Shown in pieces: positions 21,930 through 31,346 of a DNA stretch of 64,000 nucleotides (positions are counted from its first letter, which is position 1; each line of letters opens with the position of its first letter). This DNA is from Endomychus coccineus (taxonomy: Eukaryota; Arthropoda; Insecta; Coleoptera; Endomychidae). A model generated the notes under the pieces. The model did not search any database and was not told where the DNA came from. It saw only the letters and a list, made by a program, of their open reading frames with translations. The stretch lies in assembly GCA_958510875.1 (NCBI GenBank), contig OY294068.1, positions 70,472,633 through 70,536,632 on the forward strand, written 5' to 3'. The translations under genes were made by a program, and so were the position numbers.

Positions 21930-22235
21930 TGGCAGAGAAATGTTGATGAAATGTATAAGATGTGCAAGACAGACAAAAGGCACTAAACACCGTTTTCACC
22001 TGTTCCAGAAAATAGAATCAAGAGTGCTGCTGCATTTGAAGTCACGGGTATTGACCTGGCAGATCCCTTCTATTTGAAGGGAAAGGAAATAACTATTGTC
22101 ACTTGTGCCATATACAGGGCAGATAATCTACCGATAGTTTCATTATGAGCTTGAGAAGATTCATAGAAAGTAAAGGCAGAGTTTCTATTACGTACACAGA
22201 TAATAGATCGAATTTTTGTAGGTACAATCAGTTCA
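21930..22235 (+). pseudogene. BEL/Pao-type retrotransposon integrase fragment
   Basis: Translation gives, with frame changes, RIKSAAAFEVTGIDLADPFY, then KGKEITIVTCAIYRADNLP and LRRFIESKGRVSITYTDNRS. This matches the core of BEL/Pao integrases: the first catalytic Asp in the 'TGxDLAGP' motif and the second in 'YTDNxxNF'. A stop and frameshifts break it. No LTR belonging to it was located, although one of the solo LTRs here could come from the same class. Confidence 0.6.
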
Positions 22236-22447
22236 CGAATCAAGTTTGTAACTTTTCTTAGATTAAGAAAATAACATGGATTTTTATTTCTCTTACTGCA
22301 GCGAGGTGGGGAGGATAGTGGAGCGAATTGTTAAGGAGTTATTACGTCGTAATATAGGAAAAACTTATGTTTACTATGAATAAATACCAATAATACTTTG
22401 TAATTGTGAACCTACTATCAATTCACAACCTGTATTTACATAAAAAA

Positions 22448-23794
22448 AATCTCGGGAAATAGGTCACATTAACACTATGTTTAAAAATTTTTTTTTGTCT
22501 TAACGTGCGTTTCGGTCTTACGACCATCATCAGAAGACTTATTACTTCAATAACCCGATTAATTAGAAACAATTGTATTAACACAAAGCGTCCTTATCGC
22601 ACAAATTTCGTTTAAATGCCAACGTCGCCGAAACGAACAGAAACATGACATCGGAATTATAACACAGCAATGTTACTGCAATGCGTAATATTAAAAATCC
22701 ACTATTTAGTAGAAGCATCAACAAATACGACCACATTTCATAATTGTCTACAAGAGACTGACGGACGAGACCATCTCAAGTGTACACTTACGAACCAGAT
22801 GTCATGATTTATTAGGTGATAAAAGAAGGTCTCTGGCCTCTGAGAAATACTATTAGACAAATCTACCTGAAGTAAACTTTTAACATTATAAGGAATCAAG
22901 TAGGAATTTGCAAGAATATTAATTAATCAAATTAGTATAAATATGACTTAGTGTTTGAACGTCAGTCCTATGATTTATAGATTTGGAATCACGTTTTATG
23001 CGAATCATCTCCAAAATAGATCTTTTATAATAATTGGTTTCCTTAGTTAGAATATTAATATTATTGTAATCGAATTGATGGTTATAATCAAAGTTTTTGT
23101 TTTTTGTGCTATACCTTTGACCGTACATTCTTTTTTGTAAATATTGTTTAGAGATTCCAGTATAAGTTCCATCGCAATCTAAACAATTTAATTTGTATAC
23201 TGTGTGGGTTTGTTTATCTTTAGGTATTAATGGGTTTAGATTTGAGAAATATTTTCTAACACAGTTTGTAGGTTTATGCGCGACATTTATATCGTATTTT
23301 TTCAAACATTTCTTAATTTTTTCTGAGGTCTCCGGAATGTATGGTAAGGTTATATAATTGTCTGTATTATCTTTTATGTTGTTATTATATGAAGAACCAT
23401 TATAGATTCTGTTTATTCTCTCTTTAATGATCGGATTGAAGAAAGTTTTTGGGTAGCCATTCATTTCCAGTGTATTACGAACAATTTTTAAATTCTTGGG
23501 ACGGTCCTCTGCGTGAGACAATTTTATTGCGCGGTCTGTAAGGCTGTTTATGAGACTTTTTTTATAACAAGCTGGTGCAACGGAATTGAAATGAAGATGA
23601 CGTTGAGACCAAACTTCTTTAGTAAACCAAGAAGTTTTTATTTTTCCATCTGCATCATGCCTAATGTTCATATCTAGGAAATTTATGTTTTTGTTTACTT
23701 CTATTTCACAAGTGAATTGAAGTTTACAGTGGAAACTGTTAAATTTATTAATCACATATTGAATTTTATCGTTGGGAACACACAAGGCAATCAT
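22448..23794 (-). pseudogene. Penelope-like element, inverted 3' part (end of RT, GIY-YIG domain, pLTR)
   Basis: On the - strand the frame runs from just after the catalytic YVDD region (CVPNDKIQYVINKFNSFHCK), through the thumb/linker (NINFLDMNIRHDADGKIKTS), to the GIY-YIG endonuclease (HTVYKLNCLDCDGTYTGIS). It ends at 22919. The pLTR portion lies at 22448-22918. Relative to the intact copy at 27991-30375, a short stretch after YGQRYSTKNKNF is deleted. A hammerhead-like motif is at 22497-22538. The fragment joins head-to-head with the + fragment at 23795, as PLE insertions often do. Confidence 0.85.
22497..22538 (-). ncRNA. Hammerhead-like ribozyme motif in PLE terminal repeat (variant)
   Basis: Read on the - strand: GTCTT, CTGATGA, T, a GGTC/GACC stem closed by a GTAA loop (here GGTCGTAAGACC), GAA, then an ACG-CA-CGT hairpin, U (cleavage base), and AAGAC pairing with GTCTT. 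Compared with the copies in the intact PLE, the tetraloop is GTAA instead of GTGA and the cleavage triplet is GUU instead of GUA. Both keep the fold. Confidence 0.65.
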
Positions 23795-24209
23795 CTACAT
23801 ACCGTGCCAAAACGTAAACCATCAACTAATTTCCGTTGTTTCTTTATTTACAATACCTGTCGTTTTGGCATTGAATAGCATCAAAAAACGTTGGGCAGAG
23901 ATTAAGAACCACACACCTCTTGATCAATCGGAATTTATAAATGCTGTCAAATTTTGTTTAGAATGCACTTATTTTCAGTACGGTGAGCAATATTTTGGAC
24001 AAATATTCGGCACAGCAATGGGATCTCCTATTTCAGCTACCATTGCTAACCTCGTTATGGAATGCTTAGAGGAATCTGTTATAAGTTCATTAGATATTCA
24101 GCCTGTATTTTTTAAACGGTATGTAGATGATTGCCTTATGCGTGTTCCCAACGATAAAATTCAATATGTGATTAATAAATTTAACAGTTTCCACTGTAAA
24201 CTTCAATTA
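23795..24209 (+). pseudogene. Penelope-like element, direct fragment (reverse transcriptase palm)
   Basis: The frame contains SIKKRWAEIKNHT, FGTAMGSPISATIANLVMEC and the catalytic FKRYVDDCLM. It corresponds to about residues 380-515 of the intact PLE at 27991. It is truncated at 24209, where a hAT fragment abuts it after CTTCAATT. Frame differences (QNVNHQLISVVSLFTIPV) show small deletions near its start. Confidence 0.8.
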
Positions 24210-25967
24210 ATTCCTCGTTCTCAGTAGTTATTTTTAATCTGGCAACAGTGCCCTGAGGCTAGACTATATATATCACAAACGCTGAGCATGTGTTGTTCAA
24301 CACAGTTGCCGTTTTTCCGACCAGTCCGATCGCCAACTGGGTGAATTAGCGAAAATGGCAACACCCTCTGGAGGCTAGCCTGCGGCAGCCGCTCGCAATC
24401 TATGAAATACGACACGTGCGTTCTGCCGACTGCTGAGTAGGTCAGTTAGTGCTTGTTTATGTGTTGTCACGCCACGCGAAGTAAGGTTAGATTGTTGTCT
24501 GTTGTAAATTTAAAATGAGTGTTAGTGAGTTAGTTGCTGCCTTTTAGAAAATCTATTTAGTGGAGTAACATATGATAAAAGTGTTTCTTTTAAATAAACG
24601 GCCTTTACCGGATTTGAAAGGATTAGTAATGTCAGGTAACTATCAAAATTGATCATTTAATACTAATAGTAGTATTGACAAGACGAAGTTTAAAAAAAAA
24701 TCTTTGATTTCCCTGTAATGCTCCAACTCGATGGAATTTTACATCACGTACAGTATTTACCATCCATAAAAATAAAGACAAATTAAATGAAACATTTGAT
24801 TTTGTATTAAACAGTTATGACTTTTCAACAGATCAGTTTTCATTAAATGCTGCTGTTGGTTTAAAATCTTATTTAGAAAATGAAGAATTTTTGTTTTTTC
24901 TTGATAATTTTTAATTAAAATTTGAACAAACTGATCTTATTTTTCAAATTTTACAACATAAATTCACTGATATAATTTATTCAAGAGATCGTTTGAAACA
25001 TCTCATTGGACAAATTTCAAGTTTCCGTAATACAGAATTTCATTTTAATATTTTATTTGAAAATTTTTCAACTGATAAGGCTCCTCCCGCGAAAAGGAGG
25101 AAAACATATAATTTGGTAGACAAGAAACTACCTTATAAACAACTTTTTTATGAAATTTTAGATACTATTAAAGGTCAAATTGAGATTCGATTTTCCGATT
25201 TACATGAATTGAAGTTTTTTGACTTGAAGAATAGAAGATTTTTCGAATCTTTTTCAAAAGAGTTCCCCAATACACTTTAAGATAACTTAGTTCTAAAATA
25301 TATATTTTTTGATAAAATAGCACGGCACAATGAATTATGCGTTATATACTCGGATAAAGATATTTTAGGCCAGTACGACAGTCACGCTGATAAAATATAT
25401 GATAGACAATGATTTGCAACAAGTTTTACCTCAGTTTTATAAACTACTTTGTTTGACAGTCACCATTACTGTCACGTCGGCATCGGTGGAGAGATCATTT
25501 TCTACTCTCAAACGAATTAAAACTTACATGCCCAATACAATGGGCCAAAATCGTTTATACAATGTTAGTTTAATATCTATTGAAAAAGATTTAGTAAAAC
25601 ACTTAAAACAAAATGATAAATTTTTTGATCATTGATCATTTTTCGCAAACTAAAGACCGTAGAATTCCGTTAATATATAAAAAAAGTTAATAAAATTAAT
25701 TTTAAAAAAATGAAATATGAAAAATTCCAAAAAAAAGAAAAAATATTAAAAATCCAAAAAAAATAAAAGACAAAAAACGAACAATAAAATTTTTTGGCAG
25801 GAGAAACTATACCTCCACGTTGGTTCTTGCTGGGTAACAATTAATTTTGTCACTGAAGTAGCTGGTACGGTCGCTGTGCAAAGGTTAAAAGGCTGTGGAT
25901 AGAGTATATTTTTACAAAAACGTTTTATGTCCAGCCTCCTCTCTCAAAAATTCACGAGCCGCCACTG
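24210..25967 (+). mobile_element. ZMYM1-like hAT element, left end missing
   Basis: The right end ccgccactg (to 25967) and its subterminal ttttgagagaggaggctgg-type block match the left end of the element at 39813-41432 in reverse. The sequence from 24210 (cgttctcagtagttattttt) matches the inside of that element's right part. About 110 bp at the other end, including the terminal repeat, is missing where it meets the PLE. No target duplication can be read. Confidence 0.75.
24700..25635 (+). pseudogene. ZMYM1-like (TTF-type) hAT transposase, C-terminal half, broken
   Basis: In pieces: NAPTRWNFTSRTVFTIHKNK (~24722), an RNase H-like/helical segment (24993-25280, with PPAKRRKTYNLVDKKLPYKQ) and the dimerisation domain (25399-25635, with TVTSASVERSFSTLKRIKTY). 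The SVERSFSxLK motif is diagnostic of the hAT C-terminus. Stops at ~24915 and ~25280 and a frameshift near 25395 inactivate it. The N-terminal TTF finger is not present in this copy. Confidence 0.75.
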
Positions 25968-26026
25968 CACGACTTACAGTCTGAAGATGATTCTGTTCTT
26001 TTCACAATACCGCCTGAGCCTCTGGG

Positions 26027-26039
26027 TATTGTTTATAAA
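26027..26039. repeat. Target-site duplication of the intact PLE (TATTGTTTATAAA), left copy
   Basis: The 13-mer TATTGTTTATAAA is repeated exactly at 30906-30918. It encloses the inverted fragment, both pLTRs and the ORF, showing that they arrived as one insertion. Confidence 0.75.
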
Positions 26040-27287
26040 TTAATACACAATTCTCGGGAAATAGGTCACATTGACACATATATTTTTATTTTTACCCTCG
26101 TCTTTACGTACGTTTCGGTCTCACGACCATCATCAGAAGACTTATTAATACAATAACCTGATTACTTAGAAATACTGTAATAACACAAAGCGTCCTTATC
26201 GCACAAATTTCGTTTAAATGCCAACGTCGCGAAACGAACGGAGACATGAAATCGGAACTATAACACAGCAATGTTGCAGCGTAAAAATTAAAAATCCACT
26301 ATTAAGTAGAATCATCAATAAATACGAACACATTTCATAAATGTCTGCGAGAGACTAACAGACAAAGAGTTCTATCTTCTTTGCTAACAGACGAGACCAT
26401 CTCAAGTGTTCATTTAAGCGCCAGATGTCATAATTTATTAGGTGATAAAAGAAGGTCTCTGGCCTGTGAGAAATACTTCAGCCAATTCTACCTAAAGTAA
26501 ACTTTTACATTATAAGGACGTAAGTAGGAATTTGCAAGAATATTAATTAATTAAATTAGTATAAATATGACTTAGTGTTTGAACGTCACTCCTATGATTA
26601 ACAGACTTGGAGTCACGTTTTATATGAATCATCTCCAGAATAGATCTTTTATAATAATTGGTTTCCTTAGTTAAAATATTAACATTCTTGTAATCAAATT
26701 GATGGTTATAATCAAAGCAATGTTTAGCAAGCGCGGTGGAATTTTCTAAGTTTTTGTTTCTTGTGCTATACTTATGGCCATACATTCTTTTTTGTAAATA
26801 TTGTTTAGAGATACCAGTATAGGTCCCATCACAATCTAAACAATTTAATTTGTATACTGTGTGGGTTTGTTTATCTTTAGGAATTACAGGTTTTAGATTT
26901 GAGAAATATTTCCCAACACAGTTAGTAGGTTTATGCGCTACGTTTATATCATACTTTTTCAAACATTTCTTAATTTTCTCTGAGGTCTCCGGAATGTATG
27001 GTAAAGTTATATAATTGTCTGAATTACCTTTTACGTTATTTTTATATGACGCTCCATTATAAATTTTGTTTATTCTCTCTTTAATAATAGGATTGAAAAA
27101 AGTTTTTGGGTAGCCATTCAATTCCAGTGTATTACGAACAATTTTTAGATTTTTGGGACGGTCTTCTGGGTGGGACAATTTAACCGCGCGGTCTGTAAGA
27201 CTGTTTATGACGCTTTTTTTATAACAAGTTGGTGCAACGGAATTGAAGTGAAGATAGCGTTGAGACCAAACTTCTTTAGTAAACAAG
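26040..27287 (-). mobile_element. Inverted 3' fragment of the PLE, joined head-to-head to the full copy
   Basis: This is the reverse complement of the 3' half of the PLE. It covers from near SWFTKEVWSQRYLHFNSVAP (ORF 26543-27286) to the end of the pLTR at ~26040. It is nearly identical to 29640-30880 of the full-length copy, so it formed in the same event or from the same source. It lacks the last ~25 bases of the pLTR. The GIY-YIG reading frame within it is open for 247 codons but has no start of its own. Confidence 0.85.
26100..26141 (-). ncRNA. Hammerhead-like ribozyme motif in inverted PLE fragment
   Basis: Same layout as at 30777-30818 but on the - strand: GTCTT / CTGATGA / T / GGTC-GTGA-GACC / GAA / ACG-TA-CGT / A / AAGAC. 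All helices are intact. Confidence 0.7.
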
Positions 27288-27294
27288 AATTAAT

Positions 27295-27957
27295 TACAAG
27301 AATGTTAATATTTTAACTAAGGAAACCAATTATTATAAAAGATCTATTCTGGAGATGATTCATATAAAACGTGACTCCAAGTCTGTTAATCATAGGAGTG
27401 ACGTTCAAACACTAAGTCATATTTATACTAATTTAATTAATTAATATTCTTGCAAATTCCTACTTACGTCCTTATAATGTAAAAGTTTACTTTAGGTAGA
27501 ATTGGCTGAAGTATTTCTCACAGGCCAGAGACCTTCTTTTATCACCTAATAAATTATGACATCTGGCGCTTAAATGAACACTTGAGATGGTCTCGTCTGT
27601 TAGCAAAGAAGATAGAACTCTTTGTCTGTTAGTCTCTCGCAGACATTTATGAAATGTGTTCGTATTTATTGATGATTCTACTTAATAGTGGATTTTTAAT
27701 TTTTACGCTGCAACATTGCTGTGTTATAGTTCCGTTCGTTTCGCGACGTTGGCATTTAAACGAAATTTGTGCGATAAGGACGCTTTGTGTTATTACAGTA
27801 TTTCTAAGTAATCAGGTTATTGTATTAATAAGTCTTCTGATGATGGTCGTGAGACCGAAACGTACGTAAAGACGAGGGTAAAAATAAAAATATATGTGTC
27901 AATGTGACCTATTTCCCGAGAATTGTGTATTAATTCATACGTGGGTCAAGAATCTTT
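27295..27957 (+). repeat. Left (upstream) pLTR of the intact PLE
   Basis: Near-identical to ~30221-30905. It starts inside the coding end of a preceding tandem copy (VNILTKETNYYKRSIL frame), passes the stop at ~27442 and ends near ctttatttata. It lacks a 14-base segment present in the right pLTR around 30667-30680 (atttcatgtctccg). It contains a hammerhead-like motif at 27832-27873. Confidence 0.85.
27832..27873 (+). ncRNA. Hammerhead-like ribozyme motif, left pLTR
   Basis: Stem I GTCTT (27832-27836) pairs with AAGAC (27869-27873). The core is CTGATGA (27837-27843), followed by one extra T, stem II GGTC/GACC with a GTGA loop, GAA, stem III ACG-TA-CGT and cleavage base A27868. It lies ~120 bases before the ORF start, so cleavage would define the RNA 5' end. 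Confidence 0.7.
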
Positions 27958-27990
27958 ATTTATAATTTTGGCTGGGATATAAGCCTTAAT

Positions 27991-30375
27991 ATGGAAGGAA
28001 CAACCACCTATCCTGACCTAATGAAGATATTAGCAAAAGAGAAGAATCGCAGAATATTTCTGGTAAGATGTAGGAGTTTGCAAGTTTTCCCAAATTTTAT
28101 TATATCTAAATCAAAGGAGAATATGTTTAGCCGGTTGCAAAATAAGAAGGCTTACACAAAATTATTAAATTCGCTTCATAAAAGCTGTTTAAATTTATGC
28201 ATTAAAGAAGCATGCGCGAATGTAACAGAGGTTGAAAACAAAATTAAACGCATTAAACAATCCTGTTATTTAAACTTTGATAGCAACTTTATCTCGCAAT
28301 TTTTTCAAAATCAACAAAATAATTTCGAAAAAAATTTCAACAAAATAAAAGCCATACAATCTAAAAAGATAAATAATCTAATGAAAGGCGTAGCTTATGA
28401 AAAACAAAATATCAATGAACAATGGTTGAAAAATCTAACCGAAACAAAAATTCCGGATGAGGTGCAGCATACGTTAAGCTTAGGTCCGAAATTTGCATTG
28501 CCTGATAACAAAAAACTGCCTATCGACAATATAATTGCAAATTTAGAATGTGGAATCAGGAATAAAAATTTAGAAGAAAAGAATGAAATTAGAAACAAAA
28601 TTTGTAACATCTTGACAAACAAGAAGAACAAACAGAAAGCAGAAGTAGGTACTGCAAAGAATCGTCTTAACTATCATACAAAAATAACAAAAGAGTTCTT
28701 AAATGCTAACCCTGAAATTTTAGTTTTGAACGCGGATAAATGTAATAAAACCGTCATAATGCATAGAAATGACTATGAAAAGAAAATAGAAAACCTTTTA
28801 AATGATGAAACAACTTATAAAAAATTAAAATCTGATCCTACTTTATCAATACAAAATAACATGAATAAATTGATAAATAATTGGCACAAAAATAAGATAA
28901 TCCCTATTGAATTGAAAAATAAATTAATTTGCCATAATGGGCTAGCACCTTATATCTATGGGCTTCCAAAACTACATAAAATTGATATACCTCTAAGACC
29001 CATTATTAGTAATATAGGAGCGCCTACTTACAATTTATCAAAATTTTTATCAAAATCGATCAATAATATAATAGGAAATAATGAATTTTATGTGAAAGAC
29101 TCATGGCATTTTAATGAATTTATAAAAAATCAATCCGTACCCGTAAACCATCAACTAATTTCCTTAGACGTTGTTTCTTTATTTACAAATATACCAGTCG
29201 ATTTGGCATTGAATAGCATCAAAAAACGTTGGGCAGAGATTAAAAACCACACACCTCTAGATCAATCGGAATTTATAAATGCTGTGAAGTTTTGTTTAGA
29301 ATGCACTTATTTTCAGTACGGTGAACAATATTTTGGACAAATATTCGGCACAGCAATGGGATCTCCTATTTCTGCTACCATTGCTAACCTCGTTATGGAA
29401 TGCCTGGAGGAATCTGTTATAAGTTCATTAGATTTTCGGCCCGTATTTTTTAAACGGTATGTAGATGATTGCCTTATGTGTGTTCCCAATGACAAAATTC
29501 AGTACGTGATTAATAAATTTAACAATTTCCACTGTAAACTTCAATTTACCTGTGAAATAGAAGTTAACAAAAACATAAATTTCTTAGATATGAACATTAG
29601 GCATGATGCAGATGGAGAAATAAAAACTTCGTGGTTTACTAAAGAAGTTTGGTCTCAACGCTATCTTCACTTCAATTCCGTTGCACCAACTTGTTATAAA
29701 AAAAGCGTCATAAACAGTCTTACAGACCGCGCGGTTAAATTGTCCCACCCAGAGGACCGTCCCAAAAATCTAAAAATTGTTCGTAATACACTGGAATTGA
29801 ATGGCTACCCAAAAACTTTTTTCAATCCTATTATTAAAGAGAGAATAAACAAAATTTATAATGGAGCGTCATATAAAAATAACGTAAAAGGTAATTCAGA
29901 CAATTATATAACTTTACCATACATTCCGGAGACCTCAGAGAAAATTAAGAAATGTTTGAAAAAGTATGATATAAACGTAGCGCATAAACCTACTAACTGT
30001 GTTGGGAAATATTTCTCAAATCTAAAACCTGTAATTCCTAAAGATAAACAAACCCACACAGTATACAAATTAAATTGTTTAGATTGTGATGGGACCTATA
30101 CTGGTATCTCTAAACAATATTCACAAAAAAGAATGTATGGCCATAAGTATAGCACAAGAAACAAAAACTTAGAAAATTCCACCGCGCTTGCTAAACATTG
30201 CTCTGATTATAACCATCAATTTGATTACAAGAATGTTAATATTTTAACTAAGGAAACCAATTATTATAAAAGATCTATTCTGGAGATGATTCATATAAAA
30301 CGTGACTCCAAGTCTGTTAATCATAGGAGTGACGTTCAAACACTAAGTCATATTTATACTAATTTAATTAATTAA
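27991..30375 (+). CDS. Penelope-like element reverse transcriptase / GIY-YIG endonuclease, intact
   Basis: 794 codons without a stop, the usual length for a PLE polyprotein. A basic, helical N-terminal region (residues ~1-300) precedes the RT. RT motifs in order: YGLPKLHK (~320), PLRPIIS (~335), SLDVVSLFTNIPVDLA (~391), AMGSPISATIANLVME (~455), catalytic YVDD (~490) and FLDMNIRHD (~530). A linker leads to a GIY-YIG nuclease: HTVYKLNCLDCDGTYTGIS (~688-706, reading YTG where YIG is usual), KRMYGHKYSTR and HCSDYNHQFD. The enzyme copies its RNA at a nuclease-nicked target. The ATG at 27991 follows the left pLTR and no other in-frame ATG precedes it in that leader. With nearly identical pLTRs and an exact target duplication, this is a young and possibly active copy. 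Confidence 0.93.
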   Translation: MEGTTTYPDLMKILAKEKNRRIFLVRCRSLQVFPNFIISKSKENMFSRLQNKKAYTKLLNSLHKSCLNLCIKEACANVTEVENKIKRIKQSCYLNFDSNFISQFFQNQQNNFEKNFNKIKAIQSKKINNLMKGVAYEKQNINEQWLKNLTETKIPDEVQHTLSLGPKFALPDNKKLPIDNIIANLECGIRNKNLEEKNEIRNKICNILTNKKNKQKAEVGTAKNRLNYHTKITKEFLNANPEILVLNADKCNKTVIMHRNDYEKKIENLLNDETTYKKLKSDPTLSIQNNMNKLINNWHKNKIIPIELKNKLICHNGLAPYIYGLPKLHKIDIPLRPIISNIGAPTYNLSKFLSKSINNIIGNNEFYVKDSWHFNEFIKNQSVPVNHQLISLDVVSLFTNIPVDLALNSIKKRWAEIKNHTPLDQSEFINAVKFCLECTYFQYGEQYFGQIFGTAMGSPISATIANLVMECLEESVISSLDFRPVFFKRYVDDCLMCVPNDKIQYVINKFNNFHCKLQFTCEIEVNKNINFLDMNIRHDADGEIKTSWFTKEVWSQRYLHFNSVAPTCYKKSVINSLTDRAVKLSHPEDRPKNLKIVRNTLELNGYPKTFFNPIIKERINKIYNGASYKNNVKGNSDNYITLPYIPETSEKIKKCLKKYDINVAHKPTNCVGKYFSNLKPVIPKDKQTHTVYKLNCLDCDGTYTGISKQYSQKRMYGHKYSTRNKNLENSTALAKHCSDYNHQFDYKNVNILTKETNYYKRSILEMIHIKRDSKSVNHRSDVQTLSHIYTNLIN

Positions 30376-30905
30376 TATTCTTGCAAATTCCTACTTACGT
30401 CCTTATAATGTAAAAGTTTACTTTAGGTAGAATTGGCTGAAGTATTTCTCACAGGCCAGAGACCTTCTTTTATCACCTAATAAATTATGACATCTGGCGC
30501 TTAAATGAACACTTGAGATGGTCTCGTCTGTTAGCAAAGAAGATAGAACTCTTTGTCTGTTAGTCTCTCGCAGACATTTATGAAATGTGTTCGTATTTAT
30601 TGATGATTCTACTTAATAGTGGATTTTTAATTTTTACGCTGCAACATTGCTGTGTTATAGTTCCGATTTCATGTCTCCGTTCGTTTCGCGACGTTGGCAT
30701 TTAAACGAAATTTGTGCGATAAGGACGCTTTGTGTTATTACAGTATTTCTAAGTAATCAGGTTATTGTATTAATAAGTCTTCTGATGATGGTCGTGAGAC
30801 CGAAACGTACGTAAAGACGAGGGTAAAAATAAAAATATATGTGTCAATGTGACCTATTTCCCGAGAATTGTGTATTAATTCATACGTGGGTCAAGAATCT
30901 TTATT
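30221..30905 (+). repeat. Right pLTR of the intact PLE
   Basis: It overlaps the last ~50 codons of the ORF and the 3' end. Polypurine/AT tracts (ggtaaaaataaaaatatatg) follow the ribozyme motif. The 13-bp target duplication follows directly. Confidence 0.85.
30777..30818 (+). ncRNA. Hammerhead-like ribozyme motif, right pLTR
   Basis: Stem I GTCTT (30777-30781) with AAGAC (30814-30818). CTGATGA at 30782-30788, extra T30789, stem II GGTC (30790-30793) / GACC (30798-30801) closed by GTGA, then GAA (30802-30804). Stem III is ACG/CGT with a two-base loop, and A30813 is the cleavage position (GUA triplet). Such short stem III hammerheads are known from PLEs and are expected to work best as dimers. 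The one extra U between the CUGAUGA core and stem II is a departure from the canonical fold. Confidence 0.7.
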
Positions 30906-30918
30906 TATTGTTTATAAA

Positions 30919-31346
30919 GCAATATATAGGTGCGAGACCGAAAAACACAACTCATACGAGACTATTTTTGACATGCCGAAATGGCTACTGTGTAAATAGT
31001 CCGTTGGCATAAATAAAATGGAAGCAATACCCAAAATTATTGCTACTGTCTTGACTATTCCAAACCCCCACACATACATTGGTCATTGTTTCCGGCGTTC
31101 CAGCATCTCTGACCTCGCAAATAAGGGAAGTGATCTAATTACCATCAAAAGACGTGGAGTCATCCGCTGTGGCTGAATGCTTTATACAACATCCTTAAAA
31201 AGACAAACCGAAGTGGCACAGATGCTATGCGGTGCCTCTTCAACTTCAGTTGTGTTACCGAGTACTTTCTCCACTTCGGCTTTGGAGAATTTAACTTTCA
31301 AACTAACAAATTTTGAGCATCAGGTAACACCAGGAAGTACAGACAC
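30919..31346. other. No recognised feature
   Basis: Unique-looking sequence between the PLE target duplication and the next solo LTR. The ORF at 31177-31374 is unrecognised. Confidence 0.4.

Noticed and set aside
26543..27286. 247-codon - strand ORF as an independent GIY-YIG gene
   Set aside because: It is an inverted copy of the PLE 3' part with no start or promoter of its own, enclosed by the same target duplication as the full element.
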